From DASRFA01 sp035651755 (lineage in GTDB: Bacteria > Desulfobacterota > Binatia > UBA12015), in contig DASRFA010000018.1 of the NCBI GenBank assembly GCA_035651755.1, positions 124,001 to 188,000 of the forward strand: 64,000 nucleotides of DNA, in the 5' to 3' direction. Position 1 is the first letter of the stretch, and each line of letters starts with the position of its first letter. Shown one piece after another: positions 46,276 to 54,938 of this stretch. The notes under the pieces are model-generated. The model made no database searches, was not told the origin of the DNA, and was given only the letters and a program-made list of their open reading frames with translations. Both the position numbers and the translations under genes were made by a program.

Positions 46276-48903
46276 ATGAAAAAGATTCTGGTCGGTGCTG
46301 CGGTGATGCTGATTTCGTTCGCTGCTCAGGCACGGGCGGGAACGTTCTTCGGCGCACTCAGCAACTTCGATGCGGTGAACGACACGGGCTCGACGTGCCA
46401 CGGGTTCGAGATCGAGCTGGATGACATCCATTCGCAGGACGTGACGTACACGTTCCAGTTTCAACGCTATGGCATTCCGAAGATCACCGAGGACACGTAC
46501 CTCGATCCGAACAACGTCTCCCATCCGAGAACGTTCGTCCGCTGGATGAGCACGTACGATCAGGTGGCGCACGTGTTCACCCAGAGGACCCTGCCGGCTG
46601 CGGCGGGATTCATGAACACGGGTGGGCATCTCTGCTTCGGAGCGAATGTCGTGAACGGCTCGCCCTACGACCTCGCCGGGTGCGAGCACTTCGGGCTCGG
46701 CACGCTCAAGAATCCGTCGAATACCGTCTACCGCTGGATGCAGGAGGACCCGGCGACGCCAGGGAACTTGATCGCGCTGGGCAACCCGGTCACCATTCCC
46801 GCGCCGGTGTGGACCGTTCCCGCCGGCCCGAATCCGGTCGTGGCAGCCGTCATCCCCGTACCGCCGCCGCCGGCGGTGGTGCCGGTGCCGTACGAGCCGA
46901 ACGCCGAGTTCGGCGTCGCCGTGTGGGCGAAGGTCTTCGAGACCGAGTCGCCGGACAAGGCGGATCTCGATCACCTCACCTCCGACGACCCGGCCGTGCC
47001 CGGAAACGACGGGCCGGTACCGAACCCGAACGCGGTGACCGAGATCGAGTGGCAGATCCTCCAGACCGACTCGATGAACCCGACCGTCAACGAGCTGAAG
47101 TCGGAACGGCCGCTCGGCAACGGCAACGAGTCGGTGACGCGGCGGTACGAGTTCTACCAGTACGTCGGCCAGTACGATGTCGGCCCCCCCGGCGGCGAGC
47201 CCGGGACCAACGAGGCGCTCTGCCCGAATGTCGCTGCGGATGGCGTGCACGGAACGGTGAGCACGACCGGTGGCTTGGATTGCAGCGGAATGGTCGTCGT
47301 CGGCAACTACATCGGTGCGCAGAACGCCGCCGTCGACGTGGGGCTGCCGTTGAGCGCCAACGGTGCCCAACTGAACCACGGCGAGGTGGGCGTCCAGTAT
47401 CCCGATCGACCGCTCATCTTCGGCGGAAGCGGCGGGCCGTACAGCGTCTTCTTCTCGGGTCCAGGCACCCTGCCGGCCACGGACCCGGGAAACGAGTTCA
47501 CCCTCGACGCGGTCACCGGCGTGCTGCATGGCGGAACGCCCAACGGGACCGGTCTCGCCACGTTCGACATCCATGCCACGGATCTCGCCGATCCGTCGCA
47601 GCCTCCCCTGGCAGCGACCTTCAACATCCTGGTCGTTCCGGCGGTGGCGGTCGACGACATCGCAATCCCGAATGGAACCGCCCACGTCGCGACGGCCGTC
47701 AATCTCACGGCATCGGGCGGCGAGACCCCGTTTACGTGGTCGATCGTGTCTCATAGCCCGACCCTGCAGGCTTCGGTCGTCGGGAACACGCTCTCGTTGA
47801 CCGCTCCCGCGGACGGCCTCTTCAGCGTCGAGCTCGCCGTGGCCGACAGCCTCGGCGGCACCAACTCGAGAAGCCTGTCGTACAACGTCGGAGGTGTCGC
47901 CGGGTGCGGCGATCACGCTGTGGAGGCGGGTGAGCAGTGCGACGACGGCGCCGAGAACGGCACGCTCGCGTCGTGCTGCACCGCCGATTGCCACTTCAAG
48001 TCGATCGGGACGATCTGCGCGGACGACGGCAATGCCTGCACCGTGGACGCGTGTGACGGCGCCAGCGCGATCTGCCAGCATTCTGCGGGCAATCCCGGCG
48101 CGGTCTGTCGTCCGAGCCAGGGCGTGTGCGACATCGAGGAAACCTGCGACGGTGCCAGCCCTGACTGCCCGGGCAATGCGTTCGAGCCCGGCACGGTGGT
48201 TTGCGGAGTGTCGGCAGGACCGTGCGACGTCGCCGCGACGTGCAGCGGTGCGGACCCGTCGTGTCCGCCCAACGGGACGCGTCCCGACTCGGACGGCGAC
48301 GGCCAGTGCGACGCGATCGACGTTTGCACCAACGTCGCCGGTGGCCAGAACTTCGTTGCGACCAATCCCAAGCCGAAGCTGATGGTCGGCAACGTCAACA
48401 ACGACACGGTCCCGGACAACGACAAGTTCAACCTGAGCGGCGCGTTCGTGATCGCCGGTGCGCCGCCGTTCTCCAGCATCGACCCCATCACGAACGGCGC
48501 GCGCGTGATCATCAAGAACGGCTCGGGGATCGTGCGGATCGACGCGGTGGTGCCCGGGGGCGCGCTTACGGGACACGGCACCCGCGGCTGGAAGCTCAGC
48601 AAGTCGGGGAAGAACTGGACGTACGACGACCTGACCGGCTCGCTGCAGTCGGGGATCACGAGCGTGAGGATCATCGACAAGAGCCAGATCACGTCGAAGA
48701 ATCCCGAGCCCGGGCGCGTGCAGGTGACGGTGAAGGGAATGAAGAGCAGCTACCCGGTGGTCGCGGCTGATGACCCCCTGAACGGAGCGGTGATCCTCGG
48801 CGGCCAGTCGCAAGCGGAAGCGGGATACTGCGGCGAGACCACGTTCGGCGTGGGGAACTGCGTCTTCAACCACAAGGGGACCGCGATCACCTGCAAGCCG
48901 TAG
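46276..48903 (+). CDS. Large secreted protein: Ig-like domains, DUF4215/Cys-rich repeats, shared C-terminal module
   Basis: An 875-residue exported protein with a Sec signal (MKKILVGAAVMLISFAAQARA). Residues 22-330 are a unique domain; about 355-455 and 460-535 are putative Ig-like folds (FTLDAVTGVLHGGTPNGTG, TASGGETPFTWSIVS). About 540-670 is Cys-rich: CGDHAVEAGEQCDDG is DUF4215-like, followed by disintegrin-like repeats (DIEETCDGASPDC). DSDGDGQCDAID resembles a calcium-binding thrombospondin type-3 motif. The final 110 residues repeat the WK..Y.D...GIT module of the 1682-2824 protein. G+C is visibly lower than neighbouring genes. It is probably cell-surface or extracellular; function unknown. 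Confidence 0.8.
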   Translation: MKKILVGAAVMLISFAAQARAGTFFGALSNFDAVNDTGSTCHGFEIELDDIHSQDVTYTFQFQRYGIPKITEDTYLDPNNVSHPRTFVRWMSTYDQVAHVFTQRTLPAAAGFMNTGGHLCFGANVVNGSPYDLAGCEHFGLGTLKNPSNTVYRWMQEDPATPGNLIALGNPVTIPAPVWTVPAGPNPVVAAVIPVPPPPAVVPVPYEPNAEFGVAVWAKVFETESPDKADLDHLTSDDPAVPGNDGPVPNPNAVTEIEWQILQTDSMNPTVNELKSERPLGNGNESVTRRYEFYQYVGQYDVGPPGGEPGTNEALCPNVAADGVHGTVSTTGGLDCSGMVVVGNYIGAQNAAVDVGLPLSANGAQLNHGEVGVQYPDRPLIFGGSGGPYSVFFSGPGTLPATDPGNEFTLDAVTGVLHGGTPNGTGLATFDIHATDLADPSQPPLAATFNILVVPAVAVDDIAIPNGTAHVATAVNLTASGGETPFTWSIVSHSPTLQASVVGNTLSLTAPADGLFSVELAVADSLGGTNSRSLSYNVGGVAGCGDHAVEAGEQCDDGAENGTLASCCTADCHFKSIGTICADDGNACTVDACDGASAICQHSAGNPGAVCRPSQGVCDIEETCDGASPDCPGNAFEPGTVVCGVSAGPCDVAATCSGADPSCPPNGTRPDSDGDGQCDAIDVCTNVAGGQNFVATNPKPKLMVGNVNNDTVPDNDKFNLSGAFVIAGAPPFSSIDPITNGARVIIKNGSGIVRIDAVVPGGALTGHGTRGWKLSKSGKNWTYDDLTGSLQSGITSVRIIDKSQITSKNPEPGRVQVTVKGMKSSYPVVAADDPLNGAVILGGQSQAEAGYCGETTFGVGNCVFNHKGTAITCKP

Positions 48904-48930
48904 TCCGCTAGTCGTCGTTCCGTTCGAGCT

Positions 48931-48964
48931 GTGGGGCGTCCGGCACGAGTGCCGGACGCCCCAC
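48931..48964. terminator. Perfect 16-bp stem, two-way terminator-like hairpin
   Basis: GTGGGGCGTCCGGCAC and its exact reverse complement are separated by GA, giving a 34-nt palindrome between the convergent stops of the secreted protein (48903) and the Zn alcohol dehydrogenase (49028). There is no U-tract, as is common in high-G+C genomes. Its symmetry lets it work on both strands. Confidence 0.7.
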
Positions 48965-49027
48965 CTGCATTCCGGCGCGGTCGCCGCATTGCCGTTGGCG
49001 CGGCGACGGCTCGGATGCGGCGCCGTC

Positions 49028-50137
49028 CTAGCGCGCCGACCCCATCGCGAGCACCGTCCGGATGCCGCGGCTCGCGCGCAGGTCGGCGAGCGCGTCGTTG
49101 ATCTCGGCGAGCGGGCGGCGCGCGGTCACGAGGGCCTCCAGGTCGAGCCGGCCGGCTCGCCACAGAGCGAGGAGCCGCGGGATCTCGCGCAGCGAGTTCG
49201 AGCTTCCGAGCGTGCAGCCGAGGAGCTTCTTCTCGCTGACGGTGAAGAGCGCGGCGGGCGCGATCGTGATCGCCTCGTCGATCGGCGGCGCGCCGACCGC
49301 GACCGTCGTGCCGCCGTTCCGGGTGGCGCGGAGCGCGTCCTGGACGAGGCTCGCGCGGCCGACCGCGTCGAACGCGTAGTCCGCCCCGACCTCCGTCAGC
49401 TCGAACGTCCGCGACACGACGTCCGCCGCGCGCGGATCGATCGCGTCGGTCGCGCCGAAGCGGAGCGCGACCTGGCGTCTTGCGGCCACCGGATCGACGG
49501 CGATGATGCGGCTCGCGCCCGCGACGCGCGCGCCCTGGACGATCGAGAGCCCGACGCCGCCGAGGCCGAGCACCAGGACGGTCGCGCCGGGCTCGACGCG
49601 CGCCGTGTTCAGCACCGCGCCGACGCCCGTCTGGACGGCGCAGCCGAGGACGCACGCGACGTCGAGCGGGACGTCGTCCGCCACCTTCACGGCGCCGGTC
49701 GCGGGCGTGAGCACGTACTCCGCGAACGCGCCGACGCCGACGCCGCGGTAGACCGGCGCCCCGCCGCGCGAGAGGCCGGTCGTGCCGTCGGGAAGCGCGC
49801 TCGTCTGGATCCCGGTCGCGTTCACGCACACGCCGGGCTCGCCGCGCACGCACCAGTAGCACGTCCCGCACGGCGGGATCGGCGTGAGGACCACGTGATC
49901 GCCCGGAGCGAGCCCCTTCACGTCCGCCCCGACCGCGTCGACGACGCCAGCGGCCTCGTGCCCCAGGACCACGGGGGTCAAGCTCGGAAACACCCCGTCC
50001 GCGATGCTCAGGTCGGAATGGCACACTCCACAGTGCTCGACGCGCACCCGCACCTGCCCGGCGGACGGCTCGCCGATCACGACGTCGTCGTAGATCGCGA
50101 GCGGCTGGCCCCCGGCCTCGAGAAGAGCGGCTCTCAT
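49028..50137 (-). CDS. Zinc-dependent alcohol dehydrogenase
   Basis: A 369-residue medium-chain dehydrogenase. Catalytic zinc ligands are Cys39 in CGVCHSD and His60-Glu61 in LGHEAAG. The structural zinc is held by Cys90, 93, 96 and 104 (CGTCYWCVRGEPGVC). The NAD site is VLVLGLGGVGLSIVQGA. The closest groups are mycobacterial AdhD-type and aryl/long-chain alcohol dehydrogenases; the substrate is not fixed by sequence. ATG 50137 is the start. It is divergent from the dimeric-barrel gene at 50249, with 111 bp between, and the two may share a promoter region. Confidence 0.92.
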   Translation of the reverse strand: MRAALLEAGGQPLAIYDDVVIGEPSAGQVRVRVEHCGVCHSDLSIADGVFPSLTPVVLGHEAAGVVDAVGADVKGLAPGDHVVLTPIPPCGTCYWCVRGEPGVCVNATGIQTSALPDGTTGLSRGGAPVYRGVGVGAFAEYVLTPATGAVKVADDVPLDVACVLGCAVQTGVGAVLNTARVEPGATVLVLGLGGVGLSIVQGARVAGASRIIAVDPVAARRQVALRFGATDAIDPRAADVVSRTFELTEVGADYAFDAVGRASLVQDALRATRNGGTTVAVGAPPIDEAITIAPAALFTVSEKKLLGCTLGSSNSLREIPRLLALWRAGRLDLEALVTARRPLAEINDALADLRASRGIRTVLAMGSAR

Positions 50138-50248
50138 GGGCTGCTTGGACCCGTCGCGACCGCGCGAGTCAAGCGCGCGGCCCCGCGCCTCGCCCGCGGT
50201 TGCGGCGATACGGCGGATGCGGCAAGGCTCGTCGCCGGAGGTCGCGCC

Positions 50249-51043
50249 ATGAAGCAGTCCACGCATCCGGTCGAGGTCGGCAGCATGCTCTTCACGATCG
50301 TCGACCCGCACGTCGGCCACGAGGTCGCCTACAACCGATGGTACGAGCGCGACCACTTCTACGCCGGCTGCCTGGTGGGCCCGTGGCTCTTCTCGGGCGG
50401 CCGCTGGGTCGCGACGCGGGCGGAGAAGGCGCTGCGCTTCCCCGAGGACAGCCCGCTCGCGAAGCCGACGGTGAAGGCCGGGTCGTACGTCGCGATCTAC
50501 TGGATCCACGCCGGCCACCACGACGACTACCAGTCGTGGGGCAACAAGCAGGCGCACTGGCTCTACCAGAACGGTCGCGGCTTCAACGAGCGGACGCACG
50601 TCCACACGCTCCTCTACACGCTCGACTGGGTGCACTATCGCGATGCGGATCCGGTGCCGCTGCCGCTCGCGCTCGACCACCGCTTCGCGGGCCTCGCGAC
50701 CGTCGCGGTGCTGCGCGCGCCCGGCGTCCCGCAGGAGCGCCTCGATGCGTGGCTCCGCGAGCGCTACCTGCGGGAGTTCCTCCCGGGCTCGCCGATCGCG
50801 ATGTGCGCGACCTGGTCGCCGATCCCGCAGGGAGAAGCGCCGATGGCGATCCCGAAGGTCGAGAACACCGATCGCCTGGACATGCAGCTCTGGTTCACCG
50901 ACGAGCCCGCGGCCTCGACGTGGGACCGCTTCCGGCGCTACGCGAGCGACCTCGCGGAGAGCGGCCTCGGGCAGGTCGCGTTCGCGTCGCCGTGGCGCGG
51001 CACCGTCATCGGAACCGATCGCTACACCGACGAGCTCTGGTAG
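50249..51043 (+). CDS. Probable tandem dimeric alpha/beta-barrel protein
   Basis: A 264-residue soluble protein. MLFTIVDPHVGHEVAYNRWY followed by ERDHFYAGCLVGPW looks like an EthD/ABM-type dimeric alpha/beta barrel; a second ferredoxin-like repeat appears at about 145-260 (LATVAVLRAPGVPQERLDAW...LDMQLWFTDEPA). Such proteins bind small hydrophobic or phenolic molecules, sometimes acting in their turnover. The family seems frequent in mycobacteria and uncultured soil lineages. GGAGG 8 bases upstream fixes ATG 50249. Neighbourhood with Zn-ADH suggests a shared catabolic pathway. Confidence 0.65.
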   Translation: MKQSTHPVEVGSMLFTIVDPHVGHEVAYNRWYERDHFYAGCLVGPWLFSGGRWVATRAEKALRFPEDSPLAKPTVKAGSYVAIYWIHAGHHDDYQSWGNKQAHWLYQNGRGFNERTHVHTLLYTLDWVHYRDADPVPLPLALDHRFAGLATVAVLRAPGVPQERLDAWLRERYLREFLPGSPIAMCATWSPIPQGEAPMAIPKVENTDRLDMQLWFTDEPAASTWDRFRRYASDLAESGLGQVAFASPWRGTVIGTDRYTDELW

Positions 51044-51148
51044 CGATCGACGCGGGCATCTCGAATCGCGCACCCGCTCCCCCGGCCGGACGCGCGCGGG
51101 GGTATGCAGCCCGCGGCGCCCGACCGGGGAACACCGCCCCGCCGCCCC

Positions 51149-52726
51149 TCAGGGGAGGCCGGGTAGACCGACCAGACCCGAAAGATCGACGCTGCCGCCC
51201 GCGCTGATCGCGCCCGGTCCCGGCAAGCCGGCGAACGAATCGATGAAGCTTCCCGTCGCGGGGATGCAGAAGCTGGCCGCCAGGCGCATGTCGAGCAGGC
51301 TCGAGCCGCTGCCGGCGCCCTGGCCCATCTCCACGATGGAACGCGCGTCGGAGATGCCGAAGGCGCCCTCGCTGAACTGGCCCGGACAGAAGTGACCCTG
51401 CGCGTCGGCGGTCAACGTCGACGTGCCGGTCGTCAGTTGCGGAATCGGTACGACGAGCGCGCCGATGTACTGGGTGTCGAGGGGCGGGCAATCGTTGGAG
51501 GTGTTCGCCGGACCGATCGGCGTGCAATCCAAGCCCGTGCGCTTGCCCGCCGTGCACAGGCCGCCTTCGCAGGTCGGGCAGGGCGACGTCGGGTTGCTCG
51601 TCAAGTAAACGCGGGCCGAGATCGTGGTGGCGAACGTCGCCTGCTGGTTCAGCAGGTTCACGCTCCCGCAGAGGTCGGTGAGGAAGGCGTTGACGGCGCA
51701 CGCCGACAGGAAGTCGTTCGGGACCGGCACGGGCGGCCCGAAGAAGCAGTTGCCGTCGAGCTGGCAGCTCCCGACGGCGCCGGTGCCGCAGTCGTCGTCC
51801 GACGAGCACGCGCCGTTCCCGTCGGTCCCGGCGCCGCCGTTCAGGCAATGGCGTCCCGGCCCTGCGCCCTTGGTGCAGTTTTGCGGCCCATCGCCCGGCG
51901 ATCCGCCGAGGACGATCGTCGGGAGGCCGATGCCGACGACGGCCAGCTTCGCGACGCCGCCCGGGATGAGCATCTGGGGCGGCAGCGCGCCCGTCAGCAA
52001 GCAGCCGGCGCCGATGTCGGCGAGCTTGGTGCCCGAGCCGTCGTCGATCCGGCCCGACAGCGGCGGGGCCGGCGGCGGATTGCCCTGGGCGCCGCCGCAA
52101 TCGCTCGTGCCCGCCGTCGTCGTGAGCGGCGCCTCGGCGATCGGCGGCAGGCCGACCAGGGCCTGGCAGAAGTCGGGGGGCGTCGGCGACGGCGAAGGAG
52201 TCGGCGTCGCGGTCGGAACCGGCGTCGGAGGCGGTGTCGGCGACGGCGTCGGCGTCGGAAGCGGGGCGCAGCCCGTCAGCGTGCAGGCATCGCAGCAGCT
52301 CGAGAAGTTCCCGACGCACGCCCTGCCGCCGGACGGCGCGCGACAGGCGCCGGCGTTCCGCTTCACCTGGCAAGACGTCTTCCCGCTGCGATTGGTCACG
52401 CAGCAGGTCACCGCGCCGCTACGGCCGCACGTCGAGCGGCTCGCGCACTTCTGCACCGACGATTGACAGCTCGGCGCCAGCGCGCCGGTCGCGACCGCCG
52501 CTTGCGCCACCTGGCGCGCGCACTTGACGTAGTCCGAATGCTTGACGGCGCTCGCGCAGGAGCACTGGGCCTGCACCTGGGCGCGCGTGGCGGCGACGGC
52601 GGCGGCGTCGCCCGGCGCATCGCCGCAGCGGGCGTGCGCCGCGGACGCGGCGAAAAGGATTCCCGCCGCGAGCGCGGCGGCTCGGAATGCGGTGCGTAGT
52701 GCGAGAAGCGAGCGAAATGCCGCCAT
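51149..52726 (-). CDS. Secreted Cys-rich protein with Pro/Thr linker
   Basis: A 525-residue exported protein with a signal peptide (cleavage near AASAAHARCG). Residues 34-145 form a Cys-rich N-terminal domain with CGDAPGD, CSCASAVKHSDYVKCARQV, STCGRSGAVTCC and SSCCDACTLTGC. A linker of PT/PS repeats at about 152-180 separates it from a C-terminal domain of about 340 residues with further Cys pairs, including a segment like CSSDDDCGTGAVGSCQLDG. This architecture occurs in secretomes I associate with Candidatus Binatota. No enzymatic motif is seen; adhesion or structural roles are possible. Strong ribosome site (GGAGGG) at ATG 52726. Confidence 0.75.
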   Translation of the reverse strand: MAAFRSLLALRTAFRAAALAAGILFAASAAHARCGDAPGDAAAVAATRAQVQAQCSCASAVKHSDYVKCARQVAQAAVATGALAPSCQSSVQKCASRSTCGRSGAVTCCVTNRSGKTSCQVKRNAGACRAPSGGRACVGNFSSCCDACTLTGCAPLPTPTPSPTPPPTPVPTATPTPSPSPTPPDFCQALVGLPPIAEAPLTTTAGTSDCGGAQGNPPPAPPLSGRIDDGSGTKLADIGAGCLLTGALPPQMLIPGGVAKLAVVGIGLPTIVLGGSPGDGPQNCTKGAGPGRHCLNGGAGTDGNGACSSDDDCGTGAVGSCQLDGNCFFGPPVPVPNDFLSACAVNAFLTDLCGSVNLLNQQATFATTISARVYLTSNPTSPCPTCEGGLCTAGKRTGLDCTPIGPANTSNDCPPLDTQYIGALVVPIPQLTTGTSTLTADAQGHFCPGQFSEGAFGISDARSIVEMGQGAGSGSSLLDMRLAASFCIPATGSFIDSFAGLPGPGAISAGGSVDLSGLVGLPGLP

Positions 52727-52959
52727 GCAGCCCTCCGTTGTGAGACCACTGCCGTCGATCGAAATTTGCCCGGGCGCACTTTGACGGCTGGTACGTCGCG
52801 CCATCAATACGGGTTTCTACGGCGCGCGGTACGTGATCGCCCCGGCAGCGCGCGCGGCTCGCAATGCAGGGCGGATCGCGATAGCGAGCGGGCGGCGACG
52901 CGCGGGGCGAGACGCGCGCGTCGGCGGAGCGCGACCGCACGGGGAGGGGAGGACCAGCG

Positions 52960-54495
52960 ATGGCCGACCGCGAGGCGCGGCGGGCGGGACGACCGTCGGA
53001 CCGCGAGCGGCTTCACGAGCTCGGCTACGCGCAGGAGCTCCGGCGCCACATGACGGCGTTTTCGAATTTCGCCGTCTCGTTCACGATCATCTCGATCCTC
53101 TCCGGGTGCCTCACGCTCTACGGGTTCGGGATGACGACCGGCGGGCCCGCCGTCATCGTCTGGGGCTGGCCCGTGGTCGGGATCATGACGCTCTTCGTCG
53201 GGCTCGCGATGGCGGAGGTGTGCTCGAGCTACCCGACCGCGGGCGGCCTCTACTACTGGGCGGCGAAGCTGGCGCCCGCCAACGGGCCCGCGTGGTCGTG
53301 GTTCACCGGCTGGTTCAACTTCCTCGGCCAGGTGGCGGTGACCGCGGGCATCGACTTCGGAGCCGCCTCGTTCCTGAACGCCCTCCTCGACCTCCGCTTC
53401 GGCTTCGCGGCGACCCCGCCGCACACGATCGGCCTGTTCGCGACGATCCTCGTGCTGCACGGCGCGCTCAACGCGTTCGGTGTCCGCGTCGTCGCGCTCC
53501 TCAACGACGTGAGCGTCTGGTGGCACCTGCTCGGGGTGCTCGCGATCGTCGCGACGCTGGCGCTCCTTCCCGAGCGGCACCAGAGCGCGTCCTTCGTCTT
53601 CGGCGGCTTCGTCAATCGCACCGGGTTCGACTCGAGCGCCTACGTCGTCCTGCTCGGTCTCCTCGTCGCGCAGTACACCTTCACCGGCTACGACGCGTCC
53701 GCGCACATGACCGAGGAGACGCACGACGCGGCGGTCGCCGGGCCGCGCGCGATCGTGCTGTCGATCGCGGTGTCGCTGGTCGCCGGCTGGGTCCTTCTCG
53801 TCGGCGTCACGTTCGCGATCCAGAGCTACGACGGCGCGCTCGCGAGCCCGACCGGCGTCCCGCCGGCGCAGATCTTCATCGACGCCGTCGGCGAGGATCT
53901 CGGCGAGCTTCTGCTCGTGATCGCGATCGGCGCGCAACTCTTCTGCGGCATGGCGTCGATCACCGCCAACTCGCGCATGATCTACGCGTTCTCGCGCGAC
54001 GGGGCGCTCCCGGGCTCCGCCTTCTGGCATCGCATCAACCCGCGCACCCGCACCCCGACCAACGCGATCTGGCTCGCGGCGGCGGGCGCGTTCGCGCTCG
54101 GCCTGCCGTACCTCTGGAACGCGACCGCGTACGCCGCGGTCACGTCGATCGCGGTCATCGGGCTCTACATCGCGTACGTGCTGCCGACCTGGCTGCGACT
54201 CCGCCGCGGCGACGCGTTCGAGCGCGGGCCGTGGCACCTCGGGCGCTTCGGCCGGCCGGTCGGGGCGATCGCGGTCGCGTGGGTCGCGTTCATCTCGGTG
54301 CTCTTCATGCTGCCGACCGTGAGCCCGGTCACGTGGGCGACCTTCAACTACACGCCGCTCGCCGTCCTCGCCGTCGTCGGCTTCGCGGGCGTCTGGTGGG
54401 TCGCGTCCGCGCGCCACTGGTACCGCGGCCCGAAGGTGCAGGGCACGCCCGCGGAGCTCGCGGCGATCGAGCGCGATCTCGAGCTGCGCGCGTGA
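52960..54495 (+). CDS. APC-family amino acid/amine permease
   Basis: A 511-residue transporter with about twelve helices. ELRRHMTAFSNFAVSFTIIS is the typical entry of the amino acid choline transporter/GABA-permease subgroup, followed by YPTAGGLYYWAAKLA, QYTFTGYDASAHMTEETHDA and FSRDGALPGSAFWHRINPRT. It should import an amino acid, GABA, choline or polyamine by cation symport or exchange. The ribosome site GGGGAGGA is strong. A TerB-like gene follows after 56 bp. Confidence 0.88.
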   Translation: MADREARRAGRPSDRERLHELGYAQELRRHMTAFSNFAVSFTIISILSGCLTLYGFGMTTGGPAVIVWGWPVVGIMTLFVGLAMAEVCSSYPTAGGLYYWAAKLAPANGPAWSWFTGWFNFLGQVAVTAGIDFGAASFLNALLDLRFGFAATPPHTIGLFATILVLHGALNAFGVRVVALLNDVSVWWHLLGVLAIVATLALLPERHQSASFVFGGFVNRTGFDSSAYVVLLGLLVAQYTFTGYDASAHMTEETHDAAVAGPRAIVLSIAVSLVAGWVLLVGVTFAIQSYDGALASPTGVPPAQIFIDAVGEDLGELLLVIAIGAQLFCGMASITANSRMIYAFSRDGALPGSAFWHRINPRTRTPTNAIWLAAAGAFALGLPYLWNATAYAAVTSIAVIGLYIAYVLPTWLRLRRGDAFERGPWHLGRFGRPVGAIAVAWVAFISVLFMLPTVSPVTWATFNYTPLAVLAVVGFAGVWWVASARHWYRGPKVQGTPAELAAIERDLELRA

Positions 54496-54551
54496 GGACC
54501 GCGAGGTGCCCGCCTTGATCGCGGGTGGGGTCCGCGGATAGGAGGGCGTCC

Positions 54552-54920
54552 ATGAACCTCGAGAACCTCGGCCACGACGAACGGATCGCGCTGGTCGCGC
54601 TCCTCGAGTTCGTCGGAGAGTCGAACGCGGAGATGACGGACGAGGAGTCCGAGCGCATCGCGCACGTCGCGGAGCACCTCGGCTCGGAGCGCTATCGCGA
54701 GATCGCGCGCGAGGCCGACGAGCGCTGCCGCGACGAGCAGTCGCTGCGCGCCGTGCTGAGATCGGTCGCGCGCCAGGACGCCCGCGAGCTCATCTACGCG
54801 ACCGCCCTCGACGTCGCCGCCGGCGACGCCATCCAGAAGCGCGAGGCGGAGCTGCTCGACTGGCTCGCCGCCGAGTGGCAGATCGCCGTCACGTTCGACG
54901 AGCCCGAAGAAGACGACTGA
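54552..54920 (+). CDS. TerB-like helical protein
   Basis: A 122-residue acidic, all-helical protein: DERIALVALLEFVGESNAEM and TDEESERIAHVAEHLG resemble the metal-binding helical repeats of the TerB family (tellurite resistance/membrane stress). No membrane segment. An excellent ribosome site (AGGAGGG) sets the ATG at 54552. It follows the APC permease and may be cotranscribed. Family assignment is moderate and function unknown. Confidence 0.6.
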   Translation: MNLENLGHDERIALVALLEFVGESNAEMTDEESERIAHVAEHLGSERYREIAREADERCRDEQSLRAVLRSVARQDARELIYATALDVAAGDAIQKREAELLDWLAAEWQIAVTFDEPEEDD

Positions 54921-54938
54921 CGCCATCGCGGGCGTCGA

